Below, one piece after another: positions 51,372 through 60,736 of a DNA stretch of 64,000 bases (position 1 is its first letter; each line of letters starts with the position of its first letter). The translations under genes and the position numbers were made by a program. Source of the stretch: Halobacillus campisalis (GTDB taxonomy: Bacteria; Bacillota; Bacilli; Bacillales; Halobacillaceae); assembly GCF_030345335.1 (NCBI RefSeq), contig NZ_JAPVRC010000002.1:496001-560000 (forward strand), read 5' to 3'. A model generated the notes under the pieces. The model ran no database searches. It saw only the letters and a list, made by a program, of their open reading frames with translations, and had not been told where the DNA came from.

Positions 51372-52586
51372 ATGAATTTTGATTATTCGGAAAAAGTGAA
51401 GGCATATCAGCAGAAGCTATATGATTTTATGGAAGAATATATTTACCCGAATGAGATTGTATACGAAGAACAATTAAACGCCCAGGAATCAAGATGGGCT
51501 GGAGTACCGCCTATTATGGAAGAATTGAAAACAAAAGCGAAGGAAGAAGGACTTTGGAACTTGTTTCTGCCTGATGATACATATGGAGCGGGGCTGACGA
51601 ATAGCGAGTATGCGCCATTATGCGAAATTATGGGACGTTCACTGCTGGCTCCGGAGGTGTTTAACTGTAACGCACCAGATACAGGAAATATGGAGGTTCT
51701 TACACGCTATGGAACTGATGAACAAAAAGATAGATGGCTGCAACCTCTCCTCAAAGGAGAAATCCGCTCGTGTTTTTCTATGACTGAACCAGACGTAGCT
51801 TCATCTGATGCGACCAATGTGGAAGCTAGAATTGAGCGAGATGGTGATGAATACGTCATAAATGGCCGGAAATGGTGGTCTTCAGGTGCAGGTGATCCAA
51901 GATGTGAGATTGCTATTTTTATGGGGAAGACGGATCCGGAAGCTGCTAGGCACGAGCAGCAATCTATGATTCTTGTCCCTCTAGATACAGCAGGTGTTTC
52001 AATAAAAAGGATGCTGCCGGTGTTCGGATATGACCACGCTCCCCACGGACACGGGGAAATCGATTTTGAGAACGTAAGAGTTCCTGCTTCTAATATTTTA
52101 TTAGGAGAAGGAAAAGGGTTTGCTATCGCTCAAGGCAGACTAGGCCCAGGACGAATTCATCACTGTATGCGTCTAATTGGTGCTGCGGAAAGAGCGCTTG
52201 AAGAATTATGTAAGCGTGTTCAAAGCAGGGTGGCTTTTCATAAGCCCCTTGCAGAACAAGGAGTTGTCCGGGAGTGGATTGCGGACTCTCGCATTGAACT
52301 TGAGCAAGCGAGACTGCTTACACTGAAAGCAGCTTATATGATGGATACGGTAGGAAATAAGGCTGCTAAATCAGAAATAGCCATGATTAAAGTGGTAGCA
52401 CCGAGTATGGCACTCAGGGTGATTGACCGAGCAATTCAGGCTCATGGAGCAGCGGGTGTCAGCGATGATTTCACGTTGGCTGCCCAATGGGCGAATTCAA
52501 GAACACTACGTTTAGCTGATGGTCCTGATGAAGTTCATAGAAGACAGATAGCTAAACTCGAATTATCTAAGTATAAGGAGGAATAG
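51372..52586 (+). CDS. Acyl-CoA dehydrogenase, ACAD10/11-like
   Basis: The 404-residue flavoprotein has the three-part acyl-CoA dehydrogenase fold. The FAD/substrate signature is [19 protein letters not shown] (about 134-152) and the beta-domain end is [40 protein letters not shown] follows near 257-276. The end, [17 protein letters not shown], is typical of the ACAD11-like branch. That branch works with an APH-type kinase on hydroxy-acids, and such a kinase is encoded at 55273. It heads a ten-gene operon behind a palindromic operator. Chain-length preference is unknown. Confidence 0.88.
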   Translation: MNFDYSEKVKAYQQKLYDFMEEYIYPNEIVYEEQLNAQESRWAGVPPIMEELKTKAKEEGLWNLFLPDDTYGAGLTNSEYAPLCEIMGRSLLAPEVFNCNAPDTGNMEVLTRYGTDEQKDRWLQPLLKGEIRSCFSMTEPDVASSDATNVEARIERDGDEYVINGRKWWSSGAGDPRCEIAIFMGKTDPEAARHEQQSMILVPLDTAGVSIKRMLPVFGYDHAPHGHGEIDFENVRVPASNILLGEGKGFAIAQGRLGPGRIHHCMRLIGAAERALEELCKRVQSRVAFHKPLAEQGVVREWIADSRIELEQARLLTLKAAYMMDTVGNKAAKSEIAMIKVVAPSMALRVIDRAIQAHGAAGVSDDFTLAAQWANSRTLRLADGPDEVHRRQIAKLELSKYKEE

Positions 52587-52590
52587 ATAG

Positions 52591-53370
52591 ATGCATGTAA
52601 TGGAGCTGTTCAATTTAAAAGGCAAGACCGCCATTGTGACTGGAGGGGGACGAGGTCTAGGCGAGCAAATAGCAGAAGGTTTGGCAGAAGCGGGAGCAAA
52701 CTTAGTTTTATGTTCCAGAAAAAAAGCAGCTTGTGATGAAGTTGCAGAACGTCTGAAAGAACAACTGGGTGTCGACACTTTGTCGTTAGCCTGCGATGTG
52801 ACAAACCCTGAAGATGTGCAGCAAGTCGTCGATCAAGCTTTAGAGAAATTCGGCACGATAGACATTCTAGTGAATAACAGTGGTGCTACATGGGGAGCCC
52901 CTGTGCTGGAGATGCCACTGGAAGCTTTTCAAAAGGTCATGAATGTCAATGTAACTGGCACTTTCCTTATGTCGCAAAAGGTGGGGGAAGTGATGGTCAA
53001 GCAGCGCTCAGGAAAAATCATTAACATCGCTTCAGTAGCTGGACTGGGCGGAGCTGATGCCAGGTTTATGGACACGGTCGGCTATAACGCCAGTAAAGGA
53101 GCGGTAATCACATTCACGAAAGATTTAGCAGTGAAGTGGGGTCAGAACAATATTCAAGTAAACGCTCTGGCTCCAGGATTTTTCCCTACAAAAATGTCCA
53201 AAGGCGTCCTTGAACAGGGAGGAGATTTCATTTTGGATCGGACACCGCTTGCCAGGTTTGGAAGTGAAGAAGATTTAAAAGGAGCTGCTTTATTTCTGGC
53301 ATCGAACGCTTCTAATTACGTAACTGGAGATGTGCTCGTTGTAGACGGCGGCATGCATGCTTCATGTTGA
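52591..53370 (+). CDS. SDR-family oxidoreductase (FabG-like)
   Basis: The 259-residue short-chain dehydrogenase has an N-terminal NAD(P) site TGGGRGLG near 18-25, an NNSGA segment near 95, and catalytic Ser in NIASVAG and Tyr-Lys in YNASKG. A C-terminal GDVLVVDGG follows. It probably oxidises or reduces a hydroxy/keto-acyl-CoA. It starts four bases after the acyl-CoA dehydrogenase stop, with AAGGAGG nine bases before the ATG, and its stop overlaps the region of the TetR gene. The specific acyl substrate is unknown. Confidence 0.87.
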   Translation: MHVMELFNLKGKTAIVTGGGRGLGEQIAEGLAEAGANLVLCSRKKAACDEVAERLKEQLGVDTLSLACDVTNPEDVQQVVDQALEKFGTIDILVNNSGATWGAPVLEMPLEAFQKVMNVNVTGTFLMSQKVGEVMVKQRSGKIINIASVAGLGGADARFMDTVGYNASKGAVITFTKDLAVKWGQNNIQVNALAPGFFPTKMSKGVLEQGGDFILDRTPLARFGSEEDLKGAALFLASNASNYVTGDVLVVDGGMHASC

Positions 53371-53408
53371 GTACTCGGACAATCAAAGAAGAAAGGGATG
53401 GCCAGGCC

Positions 53409-53978
53409 ATGAAGGGAAAAATGCTTGATACATGTATCTCCCTATTCGGCCGTAAAGGATTTCGAGAAACGTCTATACAAGACATCGTCGAAGCCAATGG
53501 CATAACTAAGGGATCGTTCTACTACTACTTCAAAAATAAAGAGGATGTACTTGTTTACATTCATGATTCATTCATTTCAGACCTTCTAAATAAGCAGAAG
53601 AGGATCATAGAGGCGGAGGAAATGTCTTATAAAGAAAAACTCCATGCCATGGTTGAGATGATGGTGAAAAATATCGCAGGTGGTGCAGACAGTGCCATGG
53701 TTTTCTTTAGGGAAATCAGAAATTTGAGCGAAGCAAAAACGAAAGAAATTTTACCGAAAAGAGATCTGTTCCAAAAGAATATTCAGAACGTCATCGAAGG
53801 AGGAGTGTCACACGGAGAATTCCGGTCTGACTTAAGAGCTGACATGCTATCTTATGCGGTGTTAGGTGTAGCCAACTGGAGTTATTTCTGGTATGAGCCG
53901 GACGGTCAGGTGGATGAACAGCAGCTGACAAACATCTATATGACGATGATCTTACAAGGTATTGAGGAGGAATCATAA
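53409..53978 (+). CDS. TetR-family repressor of the operon
   Basis: The protein of about 189 residues has an N-terminal helix-turn-helix (about 5-50: DTCISLFGRKGFRETSIQDI then GITKGSFYYYFKNKEDVL) and a helical ligand-binding domain. It lies third in the operon, as FadR-like fatty-acid regulators often do, and probably binds acyl-CoA to release the palindrome at the operon promoter. The start at 53409 is chosen because AAAGGGATGG precedes it; an ATG at 53364 overlaps the SDR stop and is also possible. Its stop overlaps the next start (TAATG). Confidence 0.85.
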   Translation: MKGKMLDTCISLFGRKGFRETSIQDIVEANGITKGSFYYYFKNKEDVLVYIHDSFISDLLNKQKRIIEAEEMSYKEKLHAMVEMMVKNIAGGADSAMVFFREIRNLSEAKTKEILPKRDLFQKNIQNVIEGGVSHGEFRSDLRADMLSYAVLGVANWSYFWYEPDGQVDEQQLTNIYMTMILQGIEEES

Positions 53979-54850
53979 TGAATGTGCAGAACGTTACAGT
54001 AATCGGTGCCGGAGCCATGGGGCATCAAATTGCCATGCTGAGTGCCCTGGCTGGATACAAGACGAGTATTCAAGATGTAAAAGATGAATCATTACGGCAG
54101 GCAAGATTGAAACTGACAGAAATTATGGACCAATGGATCGGTAAAGATAAAATTACGATAGAAGAACGGGACCAGGCTTTTGAAAATCTTTATTTTACAA
54201 ATGATCTAAGAGAGGCTGCAGGAGATGCTGATCTTATCATCGAGGCGGTTGTAGAAAAACTGGATATTAAGCGGAAAGTTTTAGCTGAAGTCGATAAGTT
54301 AGCTCCTAAACATGCGGTCTTAGCTACTAATTCATCAACTATTGTAAGTTCATTGATAGCTGATGCTACTAGCCGGCCTGAGAAAGTATGTAATATGCAT
54401 TTCTTTTTTCCACCCCTGGTTATGGACTGCGTAGAAGTCGTTAAAGGAGAGCACACCTCCGATGAAACAGCTCAGGTTGTTATGGAGGTCAGCAAACGAA
54501 TGAATCGTACAGCCGTTTTGCTTCAAAAAGAAATCTCAGGGTTTGTCGCTAATCGTATTCTCTTCGCCATACAAAAAGAAGCTATGGCTTTATATGAAGG
54601 GGGATATGCAGACTTTGAGGATATCGACAAGATTGCGAGAAAAGCACTTCGTCACCCAATTGGACCTTTTGAACTTATGGACCTATCAGGTATAGATGTG
54701 GGCTATTATGTAATGCAGCAACAGTTTAATGAAACGGGTGATCCTAAAGATAAGCCTTCTCAAACACTTGTCGATAAAGTAGAAGCTGGCGAACTGGGAA
54801 GAAAAACAGGAAAAGGTTTTTATACGTACCAATCTAACGTAAAAAAGTGA
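53978..54850 (+). CDS. 3-hydroxyacyl-CoA dehydrogenase
   Basis: The 290-residue NAD-dependent enzyme is of the Hbd/PaaH type and oxidises 3-hydroxyacyl-CoA in beta-oxidation. It has the Rossmann loop IGAGAMGHQIA near the N-terminus, the VVEKLDIKRKVLAEVD segment, and the catalytic histidine in NMHFFFPP (about 144). KEISGFVANRILFA follows near 185-198, then a C-terminal domain with HPIGPFELMDLSGIDV. The length is normal. It overlaps the TetR stop and the region of the next start, indicating tight coupling. Confidence 0.9.
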   Translation: MNVQNVTVIGAGAMGHQIAMLSALAGYKTSIQDVKDESLRQARLKLTEIMDQWIGKDKITIEERDQAFENLYFTNDLREAAGDADLIIEAVVEKLDIKRKVLAEVDKLAPKHAVLATNSSTIVSSLIADATSRPEKVCNMHFFFPPLVMDCVEVVKGEHTSDETAQVVMEVSKRMNRTAVLLQKEISGFVANRILFAIQKEAMALYEGGYADFEDIDKIARKALRHPIGPFELMDLSGIDVGYYVMQQQFNETGDPKDKPSQTLVDKVEAGELGRKTGKGFYTYQSNVKK

Positions 54851-54861
54851 GGAGAAGAACA

Positions 54862-55260
54862 ATGCACGAAACAGTGATACAAGTCAGGTTCTGTGAAACG
54901 GATTTACTCGGGCATGTAAATAACAATAACTTTTTTATCTATATGGAAGACTCGAGAATTAAGTTTTTTGAGGAGCTGAAACTCGTTGATGAAAACTGGA
55001 ACTTCATTTTAGCTTCTATAAAATGCGATTTTCTTAAGCAGGTGTATTATGGCCAGGAAATACTTATAAACACTAGAGTCGTTAAAATAGGGAATTCAAG
55101 CTTTCACTTGGAACAAGATATGTTAGAAAAAGAGTCGGGAGATTTAGTCGCTAGAGGATCTTCTGTAATCGTTCAGTTTGATTTTGACAAGCAGTTGAGC
55201 AAGCCTTTGTCGGAAGATATGAAGAGGCAGCTGGAATCGCATCAGCTGGCTCCAAAGTAA
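54862..55260 (+). CDS. Hotdog-fold acyl-CoA thioesterase (4HBT)
   Basis: The 132-residue hotdog protein is of the 4-hydroxybenzoyl-CoA thioesterase type. The catalytic region reads RFCETDLLGHVNNNNFFIYMED (about 8-29), with the aspartate and Gly-His-Val-Asn pattern of the family. It would release CoA from an acyl-CoA intermediate. The ATG at 54862 is nine bases from GAGGAGA; a frame start 15 bases earlier precedes that site. It is located inside the acyl-CoA operon, with the kinase gene 12 bases downstream. Confidence 0.85.
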   Translation: MHETVIQVRFCETDLLGHVNNNNFFIYMEDSRIKFFEELKLVDENWNFILASIKCDFLKQVYYGQEILINTRVVKIGNSSFHLEQDMLEKESGDLVARGSSVIVQFDFDKQLSKPLSEDMKRQLESHQLAPK

Positions 55261-55272
55261 GGAGGTTCATTC

Positions 55273-56328
55273 ATGGAAGAGACAAAGGATACACGGAAGG
55301 TGCGAGAAGGCGAAGAAATTGATGGAAGAAAAATTGAAAAATTCCTAAGACAGAATTTCGATGAGATTCCGGATGAACCTCTCCAAGTCCGTCAATTTGG
55401 AGCTGGTCATTCCAATTTGACCTATGAATTAAAGGCAGGAGATTGGGAGGCGGTTCTTCGGCGTCCTCCAAAAGGACCTGTTGCTCCAAAAGCTCATGAT
55501 ATGGAAAGAGAATATCGTGTTCTAAAAGCGCTTCACAATAAATTTCCACTAGCACCGGAACCTTATGTTTTTGACGAAGGGAAAGTGTTAGGTAAACCAT
55601 TTTTTATAATGGAGCGGCGTCACGGATTTGTAGTAGACACTGAATTTCCAGATGAGATGAAGGACGTTCCCGATCTCGCAAGAAAGCTTTCCAGCACGAT
55701 GGTCGATCGGCTGGTTGAACTGCATTCCATAGATTACAAGGCGACCGGCCTCGAACAAATGGTCAAGCCTGAAGGTTTTATGGAGCGTCAAGTTCATGGC
55801 TGGATTAAGAGATTCGATCAAGCTCGTACGGATGACGTAGTCTCCGGTGAACGACTGAAAAAATGGCTCACCCATCATGTACCTGATTCAAATGAAGCTT
55901 CTATCATCCATTACGATTACAAGCTCAACAATGCGATGTTCAATGAAAAGGCGGAAATGACCGGGTTGTTCGACTGGGAAATGACGACCGTGGGAGACCC
56001 ATTAGCCGATTTAGGTGCCGCAATGAGTTACTGGATTGAAAAAGACGACCCTGGGCTGATTCAAACAGGACTGGGCAAACCGCCAGTAACCATTCAGGAT
56101 GGATTTTATACACGAGATGAATTCATACAGCGTTACGCACAAAGAAGTGGGCGAGACATGGAACAAATCCACGTCTACGTAACCTTTGCATATTTCAAGC
56201 TGGCAGGAATCGTCCAGCAGATTTACTACCGGTATAAAAAAGGTCAAACTAATGATCCGCGGTTCGCTGACATGAATGTTTTTGTAAATAACTTAATTGA
56301 ACACGCAGAAGAAACGGCAGGTTTATAA
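55273..56328 (+). CDS. APH-type phosphotransferase (ACAD10/11 kinase-domain homologue)
   Basis: The 351-residue protein is of the aminoglycoside phosphotransferase/choline kinase fold. N-terminal FGAGHSNLTYEL and a VLRRPPKG lysine-region strand precede the catalytic loop IIHYDYKLNNAMF (about 212-224). The metal-binding segment LFDWEMTTVGDPLADL lies near 233-248. In animal ACAD10/11 this domain is fused to an acyl-CoA dehydrogenase and phosphorylates 4-hydroxyacyl-CoA. Here the two are separate genes of one operon. Aminoglycoside resistance is unlikely. Its stop overlaps the next start (ATAATG). Confidence 0.87.
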   Translation: MEETKDTRKVREGEEIDGRKIEKFLRQNFDEIPDEPLQVRQFGAGHSNLTYELKAGDWEAVLRRPPKGPVAPKAHDMEREYRVLKALHNKFPLAPEPYVFDEGKVLGKPFFIMERRHGFVVDTEFPDEMKDVPDLARKLSSTMVDRLVELHSIDYKATGLEQMVKPEGFMERQVHGWIKRFDQARTDDVVSGERLKKWLTHHVPDSNEASIIHYDYKLNNAMFNEKAEMTGLFDWEMTTVGDPLADLGAAMSYWIEKDDPGLIQTGLGKPPVTIQDGFYTRDEFIQRYAQRSGRDMEQIHVYVTFAYFKLAGIVQQIYYRYKKGQTNDPRFADMNVFVNNLIEHAEETAGL

Positions 56329-57062
56329 TGAGAAATATCCAGCTCATTTTCAAAAAAGAAGACATTGAACCAGAGCAGATGAAAGGTAAAGTGGCTGTCG
56401 TATTCGATATATTGTTTGCCACTACAACGATTACCGCGGCACTTGAGGATGGAGCCGAGTCAGTATTCGCTGTTTACGATCAAGCCCAGGCCCGCGAAAA
56501 AGCCAGATCATTGGATGAAGATTCTTATATTCTTGCGGGGGAAGAACAGGGGCGGACTATCGATGGATTCTATCATCCTTTAAGAACGTACCTGAACCCT
56601 ATAGTCAAGGGTAAACATCTGATTCTATCAACGACTAATGGTACTGTAGCTATCAATCGGTCCAGTCAAGCGGAACATCTGTATACTTCTTCACTGTTAA
56701 ATAATAGAGAAATGGCAAAACACTTAGTAGAACAACACAAAGGTGATCAGACAATCGTATTAGTCTGCTCTGGTACGAGCGGGCATTTTACAATGGAAGA
56801 CTTTTATGGAGCAGGCAGCCTTCTATCCTATTTAGTAGAAAAAGAAACATTCAACTTATCTGATGCAGCCCAAACCGCTCTGCAGTTCTATAATGGATTA
56901 TCCTTATCTCCGTATGAATTGCTTAGATCGACTAAGATAGGGAACATTCTGCTCGATTTTGGCATGCATGAGCGAGAGCTTAAGTTTGCTGCCCAGGAAG
57001 GCAGTCTGCATACAATATGTAAATATGACCAAGACAGCAGGCAAATTAAGGAGGTTGAATAA
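56328..57062 (+). CDS. ComB-like 2-phosphosulfolactate phosphatase family protein
   Basis: The 244-residue protein is of the ComB family, Mg-dependent phosphatases acting on (R)-2-phospho-3-sulfolactate. The family core is seen in VVFDILFATTTITAALEDGA (about 24-43), a STTNGTVAI loop near 100-108 and VLVCSGTSGHFTMEDFYGAG near 144-163. In the first motif the usual arginine before ATTT is a phenylalanine. It lies between a kinase and an acyl-CoA dehydrogenase gene and overlaps neither by more than one base. No coenzyme M or sulfolactate genes are nearby, so its substrate may be a phosphorylated hydroxy-acid. Confidence 0.8.
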   Translation: MRNIQLIFKKEDIEPEQMKGKVAVVFDILFATTTITAALEDGAESVFAVYDQAQAREKARSLDEDSYILAGEEQGRTIDGFYHPLRTYLNPIVKGKHLILSTTNGTVAINRSSQAEHLYTSSLLNNREMAKHLVEQHKGDQTIVLVCSGTSGHFTMEDFYGAGSLLSYLVEKETFNLSDAAQTALQFYNGLSLSPYELLRSTKIGNILLDFGMHERELKFAAQEGSLHTICKYDQDSRQIKEVE

Positions 57063-58835
57063 ATGAATCCGCTCGAAACGATCGTTAAAGGAGGAGGTTT
57101 CTTAATCCATGAAATTCTTCCTGAATCTATTTTCACTCCAGAAGACCGAACAGACGAACATAAAATGATCGGCGACACCGCTCGGCAATTTATTTCCCGG
57201 GAAATCCACCCATATCGAAAAGATTTAGAATCGGGAAATTTTAAACTTGTAGAAGAAAAAATGAAGCACGCAGGTGAACTCGGTCTGCTTAGTCACAGTA
57301 TTCCTGAACAATACGGCGGACTAGGCCTTGATAAAATCAGTAAAGGGATTGTAGGTGAAGCTCTCGGAAATGCGAGCGGGTATAGTGTGGCTCATTCCAA
57401 CCACACATGTATTGCTACTCTGCCGATCACCTATTTTGGAACACCTTTACTAAAAGAAAAATATTTACCGAAGCTGGCAAGCGGGGAATATATTGGCGCT
57501 TATTGTTTAACCGAACCAGAGGCAGGATCAGATGCTCTATCAGCCAAAACGACTGCGACTTTGAATAGCGAGGGTACCCATTATATTTTAAACGGTACAA
57601 AAATTTATATCACCAATGCTGCATTCTCAGATACTTTCATAGTATATGCCAAAGTAGATGGAGTACATTTCACGGCTTTTGTAGTAGAGCGCACTTTTAA
57701 AGGGTTATCAATTGGACCTGAAGAAGACAAGATGGGGATCAAGGGATCATCCACTTGTTCAGTCATTCTCGAAGATTGTGAAGTACCTGTTGAAAATCTG
57801 TTAGGTGAAGCAGGGAAAGGGCACCTGATCGCCTTAAACGTACTCAATCTAGGACGCTTTAACCTTGGGTTTGCTACAAATGGAGCGGCTAAGTACTGCT
57901 TGAAACTTGCCATAGACCATACGACCGAAAGAAAGCAATTCGGTAAAACCATTGCAGAATTTAATGCCAGCAAACAAAAGCTCGCCAAAATGAACGCTCG
58001 TATCTATGCCGCCGAATCACTTCTTTATAGAACAGCAGGACACATTGAATCCGTATTAGGCAGCTATTATGAATCCAGTGATCATAAAGCAATCGCTCAA
58101 GCGATGAACGAACATGCTCTTGAATCAGCCATATGTAAAATCACTGGATCAGAAACTCTTGATTACATTGCGGATGAATCCCTGCAGCTGCATGGAGGAG
58201 CCGGGTTCATTAAAGAGTATCCGATAGAACAAGCCTACAGGGATTCCAGAATCAATCGGATTTTTGAAGGAACCAACGAAATTAACCGTCTCCTCATACC
58301 CGGTATATTTTTCAAAAAGGCGGGCAAAGGCGAATTTGATGCCCGTACCATCACGGAGAAAGCCGAGTTCTCCCTTAAAAATGGTGAATTCAAAAACAAT
58401 GAAGGACCATTAGAAAAATTGCAAGAAGCCGTCCATTTATTCAAAGATCTTTATTTGGTTTGTGCGGGCGCCGCTTATCAAATGTATGGAAACGCTATTC
58501 AGAACGAGCAGGAAACGCTTATGAATCTTGCCGACCTGGTTATTGCGATTTACGAAACGGAGTCCACCGTCCTGCGCACAATGAAAGCTATTCAAAATTC
58601 AGAACCAAATGCTGAGCTTAAAACTAAACTGGCCTATACAGTAGTAGAAAATGCTTCCCTGTCCGTCCACCAATCGGCAACATTACTTCTTTCAAATCTA
58701 TTAAAGGGTGAAGAAAGGCTGAAAAGTTTACAAAATATTGCTTTCCTGCTCAGCGCTTATCAGTGGGAAGATACCATTGAGCGTAACAGGACTATAGCGG
58801 ATATCCTCATTGAAGAAAAACAGTATACATCATAA
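57063..58835 (+). CDS. Acyl-CoA dehydrogenase, long FadE/VLCAD-like type
   Basis: The 590-residue enzyme has the acyl-CoA dehydrogenase core (about 30-425) and an extra C-terminal helical domain (about 440-590), like B. subtilis FadE. Core signatures are YCLTEPEAGSDALSAKTTA near 155-173 and the LQLHGGAGFIKEYPIEQAYRD segment near 378-398. The catalytic glutamate lies in RIFEGTNEINR. It starts immediately after the ComB-like stop. It probably carries out the first oxidation of medium- to long-chain acyl-CoAs, complementing the shorter dehydrogenase at 51372. Confidence 0.9.
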   Translation: MNPLETIVKGGGFLIHEILPESIFTPEDRTDEHKMIGDTARQFISREIHPYRKDLESGNFKLVEEKMKHAGELGLLSHSIPEQYGGLGLDKISKGIVGEALGNASGYSVAHSNHTCIATLPITYFGTPLLKEKYLPKLASGEYIGAYCLTEPEAGSDALSAKTTATLNSEGTHYILNGTKIYITNAAFSDTFIVYAKVDGVHFTAFVVERTFKGLSIGPEEDKMGIKGSSTCSVILEDCEVPVENLLGEAGKGHLIALNVLNLGRFNLGFATNGAAKYCLKLAIDHTTERKQFGKTIAEFNASKQKLAKMNARIYAAESLLYRTAGHIESVLGSYYESSDHKAIAQAMNEHALESAICKITGSETLDYIADESLQLHGGAGFIKEYPIEQAYRDSRINRIFEGTNEINRLLIPGIFFKKAGKGEFDARTITEKAEFSLKNGEFKNNEGPLEKLQEAVHLFKDLYLVCAGAAYQMYGNAIQNEQETLMNLADLVIAIYETESTVLRTMKAIQNSEPNAELKTKLAYTVVENASLSVHQSATLLLSNLLKGEERLKSLQNIAFLLSAYQWEDTIERNRTIADILIEEKQYTS

Positions 58836-58855
58836 AAAATAAGGAGTGTTGAATT

Positions 58856-59644
58856 TTGAATTCTTTGAGTAATGAACATTTACAGGTGAATTTGAACGGT
58901 CCCGTGCTTTCCTGTGTATTAAATAGGCCAGACAGCTTGAACGCTTTTTCTGATGAGATGATTTTTGGTTTGCACGAAGCGCTGCGAGAAGCGGAAAATA
59001 ATCATGAAATTAAGGTAGTTGTGTTATCAGGTGCAGGGCGTGCCTTTTCTGCAGGAGGAGATGTAAAAAGCATGGGAAGCGCTGGCGCTAGTGAGCTCTA
59101 TGACCATGTTGGAGAATTGAATAAACTTATTTTAAAAATCAAGGATATTTCTAAACCAGTCATTGCTGTCGTGCACGGGTATGCGGCAGGCGCAGGGTTC
59201 AATCTGGCTCTTGCATGTGACCAGATCATTGCTGGTGAAGATACGAAATTCGTATTGAGCTTTGCTCAGGTAGGGCTTGTATCAGACGGAGGAGGGCACT
59301 ACTTTTTAAGCAAAATCCTCGGACCTTACCGCACCAAAGAGCTATTGTTCAGAGCTGAGCCCATCCCTGTAGAGACGGCGATGGAGTGGGGATTAATCAA
59401 CCGAGTGATGCCATTGGCTGAACTTGAAGAAGGTGCCATGAATTACGCTGTAGAAATCGCTAAAGGGCCAGGGCGCGCTATAGGAATGATGAAAAAGCTC
59501 GTGGATCAGGCTGATCAATCGGATTTGGCATCGATTCTCGAACAAGAGCGTATCACTCAAACGATGATGGCGGCCACTGAGGATCACAAAGAGGGCGTGC
59601 AGGCGTTTAAGGATAAGCGCAATCCGGAATTCTTAGGTAAATAG
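58856..59644 (+). CDS. Enoyl-CoA hydratase/isomerase
   Basis: The 262-residue crotonase-fold enzyme hydrates trans-2-enoyl-CoA in beta-oxidation. It has the oxyanion-hole loop SGAGRAFSAGGDVKSMG near 59-75 and the second loop VHGYAAGAGFNLALACD near 103-119. FAQVGLVSDGGGHYFLSKILG follows near 138-158; it keeps only part of the Glu pair used by hydratases, so isomerase or other crotonase activity is possible. The start is TTG at 58856, after AAGGAG. It is linked to the other genes of the operon by short gaps. Confidence 0.86.
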   Translation: MNSLSNEHLQVNLNGPVLSCVLNRPDSLNAFSDEMIFGLHEALREAENNHEIKVVVLSGAGRAFSAGGDVKSMGSAGASELYDHVGELNKLILKIKDISKPVIAVVHGYAAGAGFNLALACDQIIAGEDTKFVLSFAQVGLVSDGGGHYFLSKILGPYRTKELLFRAEPIPVETAMEWGLINRVMPLAELEEGAMNYAVEIAKGPGRAIGMMKKLVDQADQSDLASILEQERITQTMMAATEDHKEGVQAFKDKRNPEFLGK

Positions 59645-59660
59645 AAGGGATGAGATAATT

Positions 59661-60635
59661 ATGAAAGCAATTCAATTCAAAGAGTATGGCGGTCCTGATG
59701 TACTGGAGCAAGCTGACGTCGACCGTCCTATACCAGAACAGGGAGAGGTTCTTGTTAAAGTCACAGCGATTGGAGTCAATTACGCTGACACAGCAAGACG
59801 TCAAGGTGCCTATGTTATTCCGACTCCTTTACCTTTTATTCCTGGAGCTGAGGTTTCCGGGGTCGTTGAGAAAGTGGGAGAAGGGGTAGGTAAGTTTCAA
59901 GAAGGCGACCGCGTAGTGACATTAATAGGTTCAGGAGGCTATGCTGAGTACGTAACAGTAGACGCGAAGACGTTGATCCCACTGCCGGCCGAATTGGAAG
60001 ATGAGTCAGCGGTTGCAATACCACTGCAAGGTTTAACAGCTTACCATTTATTAAAAACGATGGGTAGAATAGAGCAAGGAGAGACCGTGTTGATCCATGC
60101 GGCTGCCGGAGGAGTAGGTTCATTAGCTGTACAACTTGCTAAGCATTTCGGGGCAGGTCAAGTGATCGCTACAGCAAGTACAGCGGAAAAGCTGGCCCTC
60201 GCTCAGGAGCTTGGAGCTGATCATTTGGTGAATTATACGAACCCTAACTGGCGGGAAGAGGTTATGGAGGCTACAGATGGTAAAGGCGTAGATATCGCTT
60301 TAGAAATGGCTGGTGGTAATATTTTTCATGAAACGATTAAATGTATGAGATCGTTTGGCAGAGTGGTCATTTACGGAGTTGCCAGTGGTCAACCAGCTGA
60401 AATGTATCCATCTGGCTTAATGAATCGTAATTTATCAGTGATTGGCTTCTTTCTGCCGCAAATTATGAAAAAGCCTGCTTTATTCGAAAGTAGTTTACAG
60501 GAACTTCTCCAGCTGGTTCAGCAAGGTAAATTGAAGCTGACGATCGGCGGAGTATACGACTTGGAAGATGCGGCCCATGTCCATGAATTATTGCAGGGGA
60601 GAAAGACGAAAGGTAAGCTTATATTGAAACCTTAA
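59661..60635 (+). CDS. Quinone oxidoreductase (zinc-independent MDR family)
   Basis: The 324-residue NADPH-dependent medium-chain oxidoreductase is of the QOR type. Segments are VTAIGVNYADTARRQGAY near 31-48, IPGAEVSGVVEKVGEGVGKF, the cofactor loop IHAAAGGVGSLAVQLAKHFGA near 143-163, and GRVVIYGVASG. There is no zinc-binding cysteine set. It reduces quinones or an enone/enoyl-CoA. It is the last gene of the operon, 16 bases after the hydratase, and a terminator follows. The substrate is uncertain; an enoyl reductase role would fit. Confidence 0.86.
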   Translation: MKAIQFKEYGGPDVLEQADVDRPIPEQGEVLVKVTAIGVNYADTARRQGAYVIPTPLPFIPGAEVSGVVEKVGEGVGKFQEGDRVVTLIGSGGYAEYVTVDAKTLIPLPAELEDESAVAIPLQGLTAYHLLKTMGRIEQGETVLIHAAAGGVGSLAVQLAKHFGAGQVIATASTAEKLALAQELGADHLVNYTNPNWREEVMEATDGKGVDIALEMAGGNIFHETIKCMRSFGRVVIYGVASGQPAEMYPSGLMNRNLSVIGFFLPQIMKKPALFESSLQELLQLVQQGKLKLTIGGVYDLEDAAHVHELLQGRKTKGKLILKP

Positions 60636-60643
60636 TCAAAGTG

Positions 60644-60670
60644 AACCGTCTCTAATAGGGGCGGTTTTTA
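60644..60670 (+). terminator. Terminator of the acyl-CoA operon
   Basis: AACCGTCTC (60644-60652) pairs with GGGGCGGTT (60658-60666), with two G-U pairs, then T. Confidence 0.8.
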
Positions 60671-60736
60671 ATTCGTAAGAGAGTTATTTAATGGTATGGT
60701 ATCCAGAAGACTCAATTTCATCATGATAAGTAGAAA

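Noticed and set aside
55273-56328. APH-fold protein as an aminoglycoside resistance gene
   Set aside because: It lies inside an acyl-CoA operon and resembles the kinase domain of ACAD10/11 more than resistance enzymes.
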